From contig NZ_JAFBEX010000026.1 of the NCBI RefSeq assembly GCF_016908975.1, positions 1 through 64,000 on the forward strand: DNA of 64,000 nucleotides. The letters are read 5' to 3'. The translations under genes were made by a program, and so were the position numbers. This DNA comes from Neobacillus cucumis. GTDB taxonomy: Bacteria > Bacillota > Bacilli > Bacillales > Cytobacillaceae. Below the pieces are notes generated by a model. It made no database searches and was not told where the DNA came from. It saw only the letters and a program-made list of their open reading frames with translations. This document shows, piece after piece, positions 1 through 7,811 of this stretch. The number at the start of each line of letters is the position of its first letter. The stretch's first letter is position 1.

Positions 1-75
1 TTGATTCGCTCGACTTGCATGTATTAGGCACGCCGCCAGCGTTCGTCCTGAGCCAGGATCAAACTCTCCAAGAAA
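1..75 (-). rRNA. 16S ribosomal RNA, 5' end only
   Basis: Read on the minus strand, these bases give the Bacillus 16S 5' region, including GAGAGTTTGATCCTGGCTCA and the ACGAACGCTGGCGGCGTGCC block. The gene runs out of the window at base 1. The mature 5' end is placed near base 75 by comparison with the known Bacillus start (TTTNTNGGAGAG), so it is good to a few bases. Confidence 0.97.
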
Positions 76-330
76 GTTGATTAGCTCATTTTGTTCGTTG
101 GCTTCATTTCACAAGAAATGAATATTATTGTTTGTTGACGTTTTTGTTTGTTTAGTTTTCAAAGAACAAGGCTTCTACGCTTGAAATATCTTCTCGAAAT
201 GCATCCTTAATTAGCTTCTTGCAACCTTGCGACAAGCTGAACATTACAGCTTCGAATATACAGTGGCGCAGGAGCAATTTCAAGTTGCTTTTTTGAAATT
301 TCTATTTCTTCGCTCAAAAGCGACTTCCTT
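76..330 (-). other. rRNA operon leader with boxA-like segment
   Basis: This is the transcribed spacer between the rRNA promoters and the 16S gene. On the minus strand it carries CTTTGAAAACTAAACAAAC around 148-168, the usual Bacillus segment just upstream of 16S, in a boxA-like context for antitermination. The 62-codon open frame on the other strand (227-415) overlaps this leader and the promoters and looks like chance. Confidence 0.7.
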
Positions 331-360
331 AATTTATCACATCACTCAACTTAATGTCAA
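331..360 (-). promoter_or_regulatory. rrn promoter P2 (sigma-A)
   Basis: Minus strand: -35 TTGACA at 360-355, 18-bp spacer, -10 TAAATT at 336-331. It lies about 255 bp upstream of the mature 16S end, the usual place for the inner promoter of a Bacillus rrn operon. Confidence 0.75.
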
Positions 361-413
361 CAACTTTTTAAATTTCTTTTTGTTGATTGACTGCCTCGTT
401 GAGGACGAGATTT

Positions 414-442
414 AATATACCATGATAAAAAAATGATTGCAA
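414..442 (-). promoter_or_regulatory. rrn promoter P1 (sigma-A)
   Basis: Minus strand: -35 TTGCAA at 442-437, 17-bp spacer, -10 TATATT at 419-414. It lies some 80 bp upstream of P2, giving the tandem arrangement typical of Bacillus rRNA operons. Confidence 0.7.
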
Positions 443-579
443 TAGATTTTTATATATTTTTTTATGTGCCTTTAATATTTTAACAAAGGACTTTCTGTTC
501 TTCCCTTTTTCACTATATCTAGTTTAGAATCATCTTAAGCACTATCATCTAATCACCTTTGTATCGGAAGTGAATTGAT

Positions 580-1275
580 ATGAATACTACAGATGGCGAT
601 ATATTGATTAAATTGGGAATTTCAGCAGTTTTCGGTCTTATTATTGGTCTTGAACGGGAACTAAAGAGAAAACCTGTAGGATTGAAAACAAGTCTTGTTA
701 TCTCGGTTGTGAGTTGCTTACTAACGATTGTATCGATTCAGTCTGCGTATATGTTTCCAAACTCAGATCATGTAAAAATCACTATGGATCCTCTAAGACT
801 CGCTGCTCAGATTGTTTCAGGAATCGGTTTTTTAGGTGCAGGAGTTATTTTAAGAAGAGGCAATGATAGCATTTCAGGTTTAACCACAGCTGCGATGATT
901 TGGGGAGCTGCTGGAATTGGAATAGCAGTTGGAGCTGGATTTTATCTAGAAGCATTTGCTGGTGTCGCTCTTCTGATTATCAGTGTGGAATTAGTTCCCT
1001 TTTTGATGAAGCTATTTGGTCCAAAGCAATTACGTGAAAAGGAAATTTCTCTCCAACTATTTATTAGAGACAAAACTCAAATTGAGTTAGCTATTTCTTT
1101 TTTAATAAGTAAAAAATATATTATTAGGCGGCTAAGGATAAAAGACTTAGATAACGGGGACCATCTTGTGCAAATCCTAGTTGCGGTGGATTATCGGGAA
1201 AAAACAACTGATGTTTATGCTGCTGTTTCAGAATTAGATGGGGTTAATAAAGTGGAAATCGAAAGTTTAAGCTAA
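580..1275 (+). CDS. MgtC/SapB family membrane protein
   Basis: A 231-aa protein of the MgtC/SapB family. It starts with several hydrophobic segments carrying the family signature (FGLIIGLERELKRKPVGLKT near residues 18-37, then GIGFLGAGVILRRG near 81-94). A soluble ACT-like C-terminal half of about 85 residues follows. Family members modulate Mg2+ homeostasis or membrane ATPases; the substrate here is unknown. GGAAGTG lies about 8 nt before the ATG. It stands alone between the divergent rRNA promoters and a tRNA gene. No Mg2+ riboswitch is evident in the short leader. Confidence 0.9.
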   Translation: MNTTDGDILIKLGISAVFGLIIGLERELKRKPVGLKTSLVISVVSCLLTIVSIQSAYMFPNSDHVKITMDPLRLAAQIVSGIGFLGAGVILRRGNDSISGLTTAAMIWGAAGIGIAVGAGFYLEAFAGVALLIISVELVPFLMKLFGPKQLREKEISLQLFIRDKTQIELAISFLISKKYIIRRLRIKDLDNGDHLVQILVAVDYREKTTDVYAAVSELDGVNKVEIESLS

Positions 1276-1352
1276 AAAAATAGCTTATTCTTTAAATTTC
1301 CACTTGCAAGATTCTTATAATCCATATATAATTTTCATTGTACCAGATTGAC

Positions 1353-1425
<73 letters not shown>

Positions 1426-1432
1426 TATTAGA

Positions 1433-1460
1433 AACTCTTTGCGATGGCAAAGGGTTTTTT
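1433..1460 (+). terminator. Intrinsic terminator after tRNA-Ala
   Basis: Stem CTCTTTGC/GCAAAGGG with a short GATG loop, followed directly by a run of six T. It sits just after the tRNA 3' end. Confidence 0.85.
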
Positions 1461-1521
1461 ATGTTACTTTGACGTCAACTTTCAAATAATAGTAAAATTA
1501 TACTATTTTCATTATTTTCTA

Positions 1522-1551
1522 TTGCCTATTTATTTCCATTTTTACTATAAT
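1522..1551 (+). promoter_or_regulatory. Putative sigma-A promoter of the DUF485/symporter pair
   Basis: TTGCCT at 1522-1527, 18-bp spacer, TATAAT at 1546-1551, about 100 bp upstream of the DUF485 gene. The transcript would have a leader of roughly 100 nt. No clear cre box was seen. Confidence 0.55.
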
Positions 1552-1658
1552 GAAAATGCGATTTTAATTTTTTGAAAAATCAGAATTAACCAAGTGAGGA
1601 GGATTGGATACCGGTTCTATTTTATTGCTGCATTTTATTTAATGAGAGGGGGCTTCCA

Positions 1659-1985
1659 ATGGAGGCGAGAAAAACGAAAATGAATTCTGAAAGCGATTAC
1701 ACTTCGATTGTTCATTCAGACGCATTTCAAAAATTACTCTCCGAAAAGAAAAAGTTTATTATTCCAATCACAATTTTCTTCTTTTGCTTTTATTTTGCAT
1801 TGCCTATTCTAACTTCCTATTCTACTATTCTCAATCATAAATTTATTGGCAGTATTACTTGGGCATGGGTTTTTGCCTTCCTACAATTCATTATGACCTG
1901 GGGTTTATGTATGCTTTATTCAAGAAAAGCAGCTAAATTTGATAAATTAGCAAATGATGTGGTCGAAGGAGGAAAAGACGAATGA
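1659..1985 (+). CDS. DUF485 family membrane protein (YwcB-like)
   Basis: A 108-aa protein with a soluble N-terminus and two membrane segments (about residues 36-56 and 70-90), as in the DUF485 family. DUF485 genes almost always precede an acetate-type sodium/solute symporter, as here: the stop overlaps the next start (ATGA, 1982-1985). A likely role is as a small partner or assembly subunit of the transporter, but the biochemical function of the family is unknown. A strong GAGAGGGGGC site precedes the chosen ATG. Confidence 0.85.
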   Translation: MEARKTKMNSESDYTSIVHSDAFQKLLSEKKKFIIPITIFFFCFYFALPILTSYSTILNHKFIGSITWAWVFAFLQFIMTWGLCMLYSRKAAKFDKLANDVVEGGKDE

Positions 1986-3520
1986 ATACTCCTGCCTTTA
2001 TCATGTTTCTTGGAATTGTGTTTGTTACCCTAATCATTACCTACTATGCATCGAAAAAAACGAAAAATGCCAATGAATTCTATACGGCTGGCGGAGGTTT
2101 AACAGGTTGGCAAAATGGCATGGCCATTGCAGGGGATTATATGTCAGCAGCCTCTTTCTTAGGAATCGCTGGAGCGGTTGCATTAACGGGGTTTGACGGA
2201 TTTTTCTACAGTATTGGTTTCTTGGTAGCCTATTTAGTAGTTCTTTATTTAGTTGCAGAACCATTAAGAAATTTAGGGAAGTATACCTTTGCAGATATGA
2301 TAGCAGCAAGGTTTGATGCTAAGAAAATTCGCGGATTTGCAGCAATGAATACAGTGGCTATCTCCGTTTTTTACATGATTGCTCAGCTTGTCGGAGCAGG
2401 TGCACTTATAAAATTATTATTAGGATTAAATTATACCACTTCAGTTTTAATTGTTGGTGTCTTGATGACTGTCTATGTGATATTTGGCGGAATGCATGCA
2501 ACAAGTTGGGTTCAGATTATTAAAGCGATCCTTTTAATGGGTGGTACCTTCTTAATTTCTATTATTGTACTCGCTAAGTTTAACTGGAGTATCACTAATA
2601 TGTTTGACCAGATGAAAACTGCTACACCATTGAAAGATTCTTTTTTAAATCCTGGTGTTAAGTACAAAATCGGTCTCGATACCATCTCTCTGAACATGGG
2701 ATTGGTACTTGGAACTGCAGGTCTTCCTCATATTCTCGTTCGTTTCTTTACTGTTAAAGACGCGAAAACTGCCCGTTCCTCTGTTGTTTATGCCACATGG
2801 ATCATTGGAATCTTTTATGTCATGACCATCTTCCTTGGCTTTGGTGCAGCCGCATTTGTTGGAAATTCAGAAATTATCACTGCTAACCCTGCCGGAAACA
2901 TGGCTGCACCTCTATTAGCAAAAGCGATTGGCGGAGACATGCTGTTTGCTTTTATTTCAGCGGTTGCCTTTGCAACTATTCTGGCTGTTGTGGCCGGACT
3001 TGTGTTAACGGCAGCATCTGCCTTTGCTCATGACTTCTATAATGAAATTTTACGGAAAGGTAAGGCATCTGAAAAGCAGCAAGTCAGTATGGCACGATGG
3101 GCAGCCATTGGTGTATCTATCATCTCCATCATTCTGGCACTAGGTGCACAAACGCTTAATGTTGCTTTCCTTGTGTCACTTGCCTTTGCGGTTGCTGCAA
3201 GTGCGAACTTACCAGTCATTATTTACACCATTTATTGGAAACGTTTTAATACAACGGGTGCCATTTGGGCGATGGTAATAGGCTTAATCTCTGCAGTGGG
3301 ACTAGTGCTTATTAGTCCGAATGTTTTCAGCCCTGAAGCAGGAAAAGCCATCTTTGTGGGCAACCCTATTTTCCCTTACACCACTCCTGGCATTGTTTCT
3401 ATCCCACTAGGTTTCATTGCCGGCTATTTAGGAACGATTTTCTCAAAACAAAAAGCCGATGTGAAAAAGTTCGATGAGGTTCTTGTTAAATCGAATACTG
3501 GTATAGGGATTCGCGGCTAA
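1982..3520 (+). CDS. Sodium/solute symporter, acetate (ActP/YwcA) type
   Basis: A 512-aa member of the SSS (solute:sodium symporter) family, acetate/monocarboxylate branch. Features include the N-terminal FYTAGGGLTGWQNGMAIAGD motif (near 32-51), typical of ActP, about 13 hydrophobic segments, and GTAGLPHILVRFFTVKDA near 240-257. It should import acetate or a related short-chain monocarboxylate with Na+ or H+. It is translationally coupled to the DUF485 gene by a 4-bp overlap and ends at a strong terminator. Substrate assignment is by family and neighbour only. Confidence 0.88.
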   Translation: MNTPAFIMFLGIVFVTLIITYYASKKTKNANEFYTAGGGLTGWQNGMAIAGDYMSAASFLGIAGAVALTGFDGFFYSIGFLVAYLVVLYLVAEPLRNLGKYTFADMIAARFDAKKIRGFAAMNTVAISVFYMIAQLVGAGALIKLLLGLNYTTSVLIVGVLMTVYVIFGGMHATSWVQIIKAILLMGGTFLISIIVLAKFNWSITNMFDQMKTATPLKDSFLNPGVKYKIGLDTISLNMGLVLGTAGLPHILVRFFTVKDAKTARSSVVYATWIIGIFYVMTIFLGFGAAAFVGNSEIITANPAGNMAAPLLAKAIGGDMLFAFISAVAFATILAVVAGLVLTAASAFAHDFYNEILRKGKASEKQQVSMARWAAIGVSIISIILALGAQTLNVAFLVSLAFAVAASANLPVIIYTIYWKRFNTTGAIWAMVIGLISAVGLVLISPNVFSPEAGKAIFVGNPIFPYTTPGIVSIPLGFIAGYLGTIFSKQKADVKKFDEVLVKSNTGIGIRG

Positions 3521-3527
3521 AAAGTAA

Positions 3528-3557
3528 GGGACTGATTTGTGTAATCAGTCCCTTTTT
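3528..3557. terminator. Terminator between convergent symporter and helicase genes
   Basis: Perfect 10-bp stem GGGACTGATT/AATCAGTCCC with a TGTGT loop and TTTTT on the plus side. Genes converge on it, so it ends the symporter transcript; the opposite side has a weaker A/T tail. Confidence 0.9.
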
Positions 3558-3567
3558 GTGTCATAGT

Positions 3568-4980
3568 CTAGCGGCTCCTTTTACTTCTTCCTACTGCGGT
3601 TTTGGTGCTTCGCTTATTGGACTTGCTAGGAGAAGAAAAGCTAGGAGATTTTCCTTTATTAGATGTGTTCTGTTTTTTTCCTCTATCAGGTGTTTCTTTA
3701 CGACTAGCCTTGTTCGTCCTTTCTGACCCACGCTCGTTTTTCCCCTTTGCACTACGGCGGTTTTCGTGATTACTGCTTTGCTTTTCTCTTATGGGTCCCC
3801 GAGTTTTGGCTGGGGCATGCCGACGTTCTCTTTTCCCCTCACCTGTATGTTCATTATCTTTTTTGTCATGGCCCCCATTTTGTTTCGGGATAGTAATCGA
3901 TAGCTCTTTTTCCATTTCCTCAAGTACTGGTCTGTCGTCAGAAGAATATAAAGTTACAGCCAATCCGGTCATTCCGGCCCTGCCTGTCCGCCCAATTCGA
4001 TGGACATAGCTTTCCGCATCTTGTGGGATGTCATAGTTAAAGACATGGGTAATCCCTTCGATATCTAGTCCTCTTGCCGCCACATCGGTTGCGACCAACA
4101 ATTGGATTTCCGCATCTTTAAATCGTTTCATGACTTTTTCTCGTTTGGCCTGCGACAAATCTCCATGCAACTCGTCACATGAGAATCCATAGGCTTTTAA
4201 GGCATCGAATAACTTACTTACTCTACGTTTCGTCCGGCAAAAAATAACAGCTAAAAAAGGACGATAGGTTTCAATTAATTGAATCAGGGTAGCTTGTTTG
4301 GCCCTGTCGGTGGTATGAATGGCGATTTGTTTGACACTAATAGCGGGACCTTGCGTTTTTTCAATCTGAATATATTCGGGATTACGCATATACTGTGCCG
4401 CAAGACTCCTTACTTCCGGAGGCATGGTAGCTGAGAATAACAGGGTTTGTCTGGTCATTGGAGTTTTCTTGATAATCTCCTCTACTTCGCCCAAAAACCC
4501 TATATGGAGCATTTGATCGGCTTCATCTAAGACTAGATAAGAAGTTTTCTCCAGTTTAACTGTTTCTCTCCTGATATGATCCAAAAGCCGACCAGGTGTC
4601 CCCACAACAATTTGCGGATGCCTTTTTAGTTTTTTTAACTGCCTTTCAACATCTTGTCCTCCATAAACCGCTAAAACACTTACACCTTGAATTTCCGCAA
4701 TTAATTTTTCGACTTCCTGTGTAATTTGTAAGGCTAATTCTCTTGTTGGCGCAACGATTAGCGCTTGGACATGGGAAGCGCTGCGATCTATTTTTTCCAG
4801 AATGGGCAGAATAAACGCAAAGGTTTTCCCTGTTCCAGTTTGTGCCTGGGCGATGACATCTGCTTCCTTTAATACTAATGGAATGGCTTGTTCTTGAACT
4901 GGTGTTGGAATGGCAATCCCATGATTCCGCAACTGTTCCACAAGCTCATTTGAAATACCTAACGATTCGAAATCTGACAA
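3568..4980 (-). CDS. DEAD-box ATP-dependent RNA helicase
   Basis: A 470-aa DEAD-box helicase. The order is Q-motif (TPVQEQAIP near 26), Walker A AQTGTGKT (near 50), PTRELA, GTPGRL, DEAD as VLDEADQML (near 150), SAT (LFSATMPPE), then the second RecA domain with ARGLDI and HRIGRTGRAG (near 335). The last ~90 residues are a basic, low-complexity tail rich in K, R, S and N, typical of RNA-binding extensions in Bacillus Csh-type helicases. It probably remodels RNA or ribosome intermediates, especially in the cold. The start is TTG at 4980, preceded by GTAGGGG. Paralogue identity (CshA/B/C or YfmL-like) cannot be fixed by eye. Confidence 0.93.
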   Translation of the reverse strand: MSDFESLGISNELVEQLRNHGIAIPTPVQEQAIPLVLKEADVIAQAQTGTGKTFAFILPILEKIDRSASHVQALIVAPTRELALQITQEVEKLIAEIQGVSVLAVYGGQDVERQLKKLKRHPQIVVGTPGRLLDHIRRETVKLEKTSYLVLDEADQMLHIGFLGEVEEIIKKTPMTRQTLLFSATMPPEVRSLAAQYMRNPEYIQIEKTQGPAISVKQIAIHTTDRAKQATLIQLIETYRPFLAVIFCRTKRRVSKLFDALKAYGFSCDELHGDLSQAKREKVMKRFKDAEIQLLVATDVAARGLDIEGITHVFNYDIPQDAESYVHRIGRTGRAGMTGLAVTLYSSDDRPVLEEMEKELSITIPKQNGGHDKKDNEHTGEGKRERRHAPAKTRGPIREKQSSNHENRRSAKGKNERGSERTNKASRKETPDRGKKQNTSNKGKSPSFSSPSKSNKRSTKTAVGRSKRSR

Positions 4981-5092
4981 AAATACCCCTACTTTCTAAT
5001 TTACCTACACCTAATATTGATTGTTTATAGTGGCAATTGCAAATATCCATTACCTATTTGTAGCAAAATAAAAAAAACATCTGTTGCCAATT

Positions 5093-5121
5093 TTGACTAA
5101 AAACATTATAATCTTAATAAT
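5093..5121 (+). promoter_or_regulatory. Putative sigma-A promoter of the YdeN-like hydrolase
   Basis: TTGACT at 5093-5098, 17-bp spacer, AATAAT at 5116-5121, about 45 bp before the ATG at 5167. Confidence 0.5.
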
Positions 5122-5166
5122 ACCAACTTAATCAATCGGAATAATGTAAATTAAAGGAGGGGTATA

Positions 5167-5739
5167 ATGAATCAACAACATTTTCTTATTATTCACGGGT
5201 TAGGGGGAAGCGGTCAAGATCATTGGCAGACATGGCTGGCGGATACCTTAAGGGAAAAAAACTATCAGGTTACATATCCAACCTTTTCTTCGTATGATTC
5301 ACCTGATTTAAAGATGTGGTTAAAGGAACTAGATGAAGCTATTGACACCATTCCGGCCAATACCGAACTCACAGTGATTACACATAGTTTAGGGTGTATT
5401 TTATGGCTTCATTACGCTGCAATAAAAACGAAAAAGTTAGCTAAACGCGTCATTCTTGTGGCACCGCCTTCTCCGGCAATTACGCTTACCTCAGCAAAAA
5501 CTTTTTTTCCGGTTCCCTTAAGCAGTGACCATTTATCAAGAACTGCTGAAGATATTTTGTTTATCCTCTCAAATAATGATCCTTATTGCAATATCGAGGA
5601 TGCAAATAACTATTTAAGTCTTGCACATCCCTCCATCGTCATACCAAATGCGGGTCATATCAATCCAGCATCAGGACATGGAAAATGGCAGACCATCCTT
5701 GATCTATTATTATCACACAAAATAGCTATCATGAATTAA
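5167..5739 (+). CDS. RBBP9/YdeN family alpha/beta serine hydrolase
   Basis: A 190-aa alpha/beta hydrolase of the compact RBBP9/YdeN type. It has the N-terminal IIHGLGGSGQDHWQ strand-loop (near 8-21), nucleophile Ser in THSLGC (near 75), Asp in SNNDPYC (near 138) and His in NAGHINPASGHG (near 162), giving a complete triad. These are cytosolic hydrolases of unknown natural substrate. AAAGGAGGGG lies 5 nt from the ATG. It is monocistronic, followed by a repeat element and a convergent gene. Confidence 0.9.
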   Translation: MNQQHFLIIHGLGGSGQDHWQTWLADTLREKNYQVTYPTFSSYDSPDLKMWLKELDEAIDTIPANTELTVITHSLGCILWLHYAAIKTKKLAKRVILVAPPSPAITLTSAKTFFPVPLSSDHLSRTAEDILFILSNNDPYCNIEDANNYLSLAHPSIVIPNAGHINPASGHGKWQTILDLLLSHKIAIMN

Positions 5740-5770
5740 GGAGTGGTATTCATCACTTCTTTTTTTTAAT

Positions 5771-6047
5771 AAGCTCTGTTATTATTCACTGTTATTTGCG
5801 TGTAGGTATGCGAATTCATAAGCGGAGAATTTCCGGTTAAAGTATATGCTTGAAACTTAAGAACCAGATATAAACGGAGATATTCCGCTTAACTGCTCTA
5901 AATAAAACAAAATCCAAAGATTTGAATCATATAAACGGAAAAACTTCCTTTATTTTTAAGAAAATAGGGGTATTTCCCAATTTAAACGGAATTTTTCCGT
6001 TTATTTTTCAAACACAGTGAAATCAACATTCAGTTACAACAGAGCCT
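5771..6047. repeat. Repeat element with four phased CGGA palindromes (array 1)
   Basis: Imperfect inverted ends AGCTCTGTT (5772) and AACAGAGCC (6038) bracket four palindromes built on RCGGA-N4-6-TCCGY. Their CGGA cores start at 5823, 5875, 5936 and 5987, so the spacings are 52, 61 and 51 bp. Copy 4, TAAACGGAATTTTTCCGTTT, is a nearly perfect dyad. The element fills the gap between two convergent genes. A second array at 32.7 kb has the same spacing when read in reverse. I see no ORF. Confidence 0.7.
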
Positions 6048-6084
6048 TTTAAAATAAAATAAGGGAAGAACGTGTTTCTCCCCT

Positions 6085-7584
6085 TTAAAGTAGAATACCT
6101 ATTTCTTTTAGTTTCTTTTTATCGATTTTCCCCACATGGGTTTTTGGCAGTTCTTCTAAACAGATAAACTGTTTGGGAATTTTATATCGCCCTAATTTGG
6201 TTTCACAATACCTTTTTAATTCCACTTCATCTAATGTAAAAGGTTCTTTGAATGAAATAAAGGCCGTAACCGCCTCTCCCCATTTTTGATCAGGCAACCC
6301 AATGACTGCTGCTTCATTAATAGAAGGATGAGCGGCAAGCCAATGTTCGATTTCGAGTGGATACACATTTTCTCCCCCGGTAATAATCATATCCTTTTTC
6401 CTGCCGACAATATAAAAATAACCGTCTTCATCCCGTTTAGCTAAATCACCGGTATGAATCCACCCCTCCTGAATCGTTTCATTAGTAGCTTCTTTTTGGT
6501 TCCAATAAAACGAGAAGGAGTGCTTGCCTTTTATTAGAATTTCTCCTACCTCATCCGCTTTTGTCTCAGCTCCGTCTGATTTTAACAATTTAATCGAATT
6601 AAATAACATTGGCTTCCCAACAGAGCCCCGTTTGACTTGAGCATCCTCGGGACTAATGTAAAAATTATTGGGACCTGCTTCCGTTAAACCATATCCTTCC
6701 TTAAACGCTAACCCTTTCTTGTAAAAAGCTTCGTAAATCTGAAGCGGACAGGGTGCCGCTCCCGATAAAAAGATTTTCATAAAGGGAAAGCTGCTCTCTT
6801 GAAATTCCTCTGTTTGAATCATTGTATGATACATGGTCGGGACGAGGAGTACAATTGTACATCGATACTGGTTAAGGGATTCAACTGCTTTTGGTCCTTG
6901 GAAGTCGCTTCCGATTACAACCGTCCCGCCAGACATCAGAATCGGTATGCTCAAGGCATTTAATCCTCCCGTATGAAACATGGGTAGGTAATTGATTGTG
7001 GTATCCTCCATCGAAAGTCCCCAACTGATAATCGTGTTAATTCCATTCCAGACAATGGAGCGATGGCATAACACTACACCTTTTGGTTTACCGGTTGTTC
7101 CACCAGTATAGATCATAGCGAGCGGGTCAGTTTCTATAATTTCTTCCTTCAAAGCAGTGTCAATGGGATAAGAAACAATCTCTTCATAACTTGTATCTCC
7201 GATTAAAAAGGAGCTAAACGTATTGTTGGCTAATTGTGAACGGAGCACTTCAAATTTAGGATGAAAACCGATTAAGATGGGTGTACAATCCGCTAATATT
7301 TCCTTTAATTCACTGTCTGTTAAACGCCAATTTAACGGCACAAAAATGGCACCCATTTTTCCGCAGGCAAATAATAAATCAAAATAGCTAATATGATTAG
7401 GCGATAATAAAGCGATTCGATCCCCTTTTTTAACACCTTTATGATGCAGCCAGCTTGCAATCGAAAGGGCTCGATTATTTAATTCTGTGTAGGTCCATAC
7501 TTTGCCCGAGTCCTCTTCGATCACTGCTGTCTTTCTAGGTGTTAATCTTGCTCTATGTTCCAACCAATCTAATTCCCACCACAC
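6085..7584 (-). CDS. AMP-dependent acyl-CoA synthetase (class I adenylate-forming)
   Basis: A 499-aa acyl-CoA ligase that activates a carboxylic acid via an acyl-adenylate to a CoA thioester. Motifs in order: phosphate loop YTGGTTGKPKG (near 160-170), GYGLTEAGP (near 300), the hinge and A8 region GRKKDMIITGGENVYPLEIE (near 390-410), and the C-terminal catalytic lysine in PKTHVGKIDKKKL (near 480). The length fits medium/long-chain or aromatic acid ligases. The start is GTG at 7584 with GGAG 11 nt upstream. It has its own promoter with an 11-bp-spaced heptamer repeat, shared with the importer operon upstream, so it probably belongs to the same regulon. The substrate is unknown. Confidence 0.92.
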   Translation of the reverse strand: MWWELDWLEHRARLTPRKTAVIEEDSGKVWTYTELNNRALSIASWLHHKGVKKGDRIALLSPNHISYFDLLFACGKMGAIFVPLNWRLTDSELKEILADCTPILIGFHPKFEVLRSQLANNTFSSFLIGDTSYEEIVSYPIDTALKEEIIETDPLAMIYTGGTTGKPKGVVLCHRSIVWNGINTIISWGLSMEDTTINYLPMFHTGGLNALSIPILMSGGTVVIGSDFQGPKAVESLNQYRCTIVLLVPTMYHTMIQTEEFQESSFPFMKIFLSGAAPCPLQIYEAFYKKGLAFKEGYGLTEAGPNNFYISPEDAQVKRGSVGKPMLFNSIKLLKSDGAETKADEVGEILIKGKHSFSFYWNQKEATNETIQEGWIHTGDLAKRDEDGYFYIVGRKKDMIITGGENVYPLEIEHWLAAHPSINEAAVIGLPDQKWGEAVTAFISFKEPFTLDEVELKRYCETKLGRYKIPKQFICLEELPKTHVGKIDKKKLKEIGILL

Positions 7585-7622
7585 CGAACAATCGCTCCTT
7601 CACCAATAAATAAGATAGCTCC

Positions 7623-7655
7623 ATTTTACATGCTTTTAGTTACATAGAAGTTACA
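7623..7655 (-). promoter_or_regulatory. Ligase promoter with SARP-type direct repeat
   Basis: AGTTACA occurs at 7638-7644 and 7649-7655, exactly 11 bp apart. On the coding (minus) strand this is TGTAACT-N4-TGTAACT, followed after 9 bp by a -10-like TAAAAT (7628-7623). The same layout stands before the importer operon at 14.6 kb. Heptamer direct repeats of 11-bp period close to the -10 are the known operator design of SARP activators. Confidence 0.65.
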
Positions 7656-7780
7656 AAATGAGTTTATGAACAAATTTTCGGTGGATTTTAACAAATTTTT
7701 GAACTTTATTAACAAAAATACCGGATATATAAACAAATTTTTTGCACTTATTAACAAAACTCTGATTATATTTACAAAAT
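7650..7780. repeat. 21-bp-phased AACAAA array
   Basis: The core ACAAA, mostly within (T)AACAAAWTTT, starts at 7670, 7691, 7712, 7733 and 7754, exactly 21 bp apart each time. Flanking copies lie at 7774 (20 bp) and 7653 (17 bp). The sequence between cores is not conserved. Spacing of two helical turns puts all A/T tracts on one face of the DNA. The array lies between the hydrolase terminator and the ligase promoter. Confidence 0.8.
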
Positions 7781-7782
7781 GT

Positions 7783-7811
7783 AAAAAACGACCCTGAAAG
7801 GCCGTCGTTTC
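7783..7811 (-). terminator. Intrinsic terminator of the importer/KAS operon
   Basis: On the minus strand AAACGACGGCC pairs with GGGTCGTTT around a short loop, followed by TTTTTTAC. It directly follows the stop of the alpha/beta hydrolase and closes the long operon that starts at the solute-binding protein. Confidence 0.8.

Noticed and set aside
227-415. 62-codon open frame near the 16S gene
   Set aside because: It lies antisense to the rRNA leader and overlaps both rRNA promoters; no ribosome site.
5771-6047. CRISPR-like array
   Set aside because: Repeats are degenerate palindromes of ~21 bp at 51-61 bp spacing, only four copies, and there are no cas genes.
7650-7780. Replication-type iterons or a plasmid origin
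   Set aside because: No Rep gene or DnaA-box cluster nearby, and the surroundings are an ordinary chromosomal metabolic cluster.
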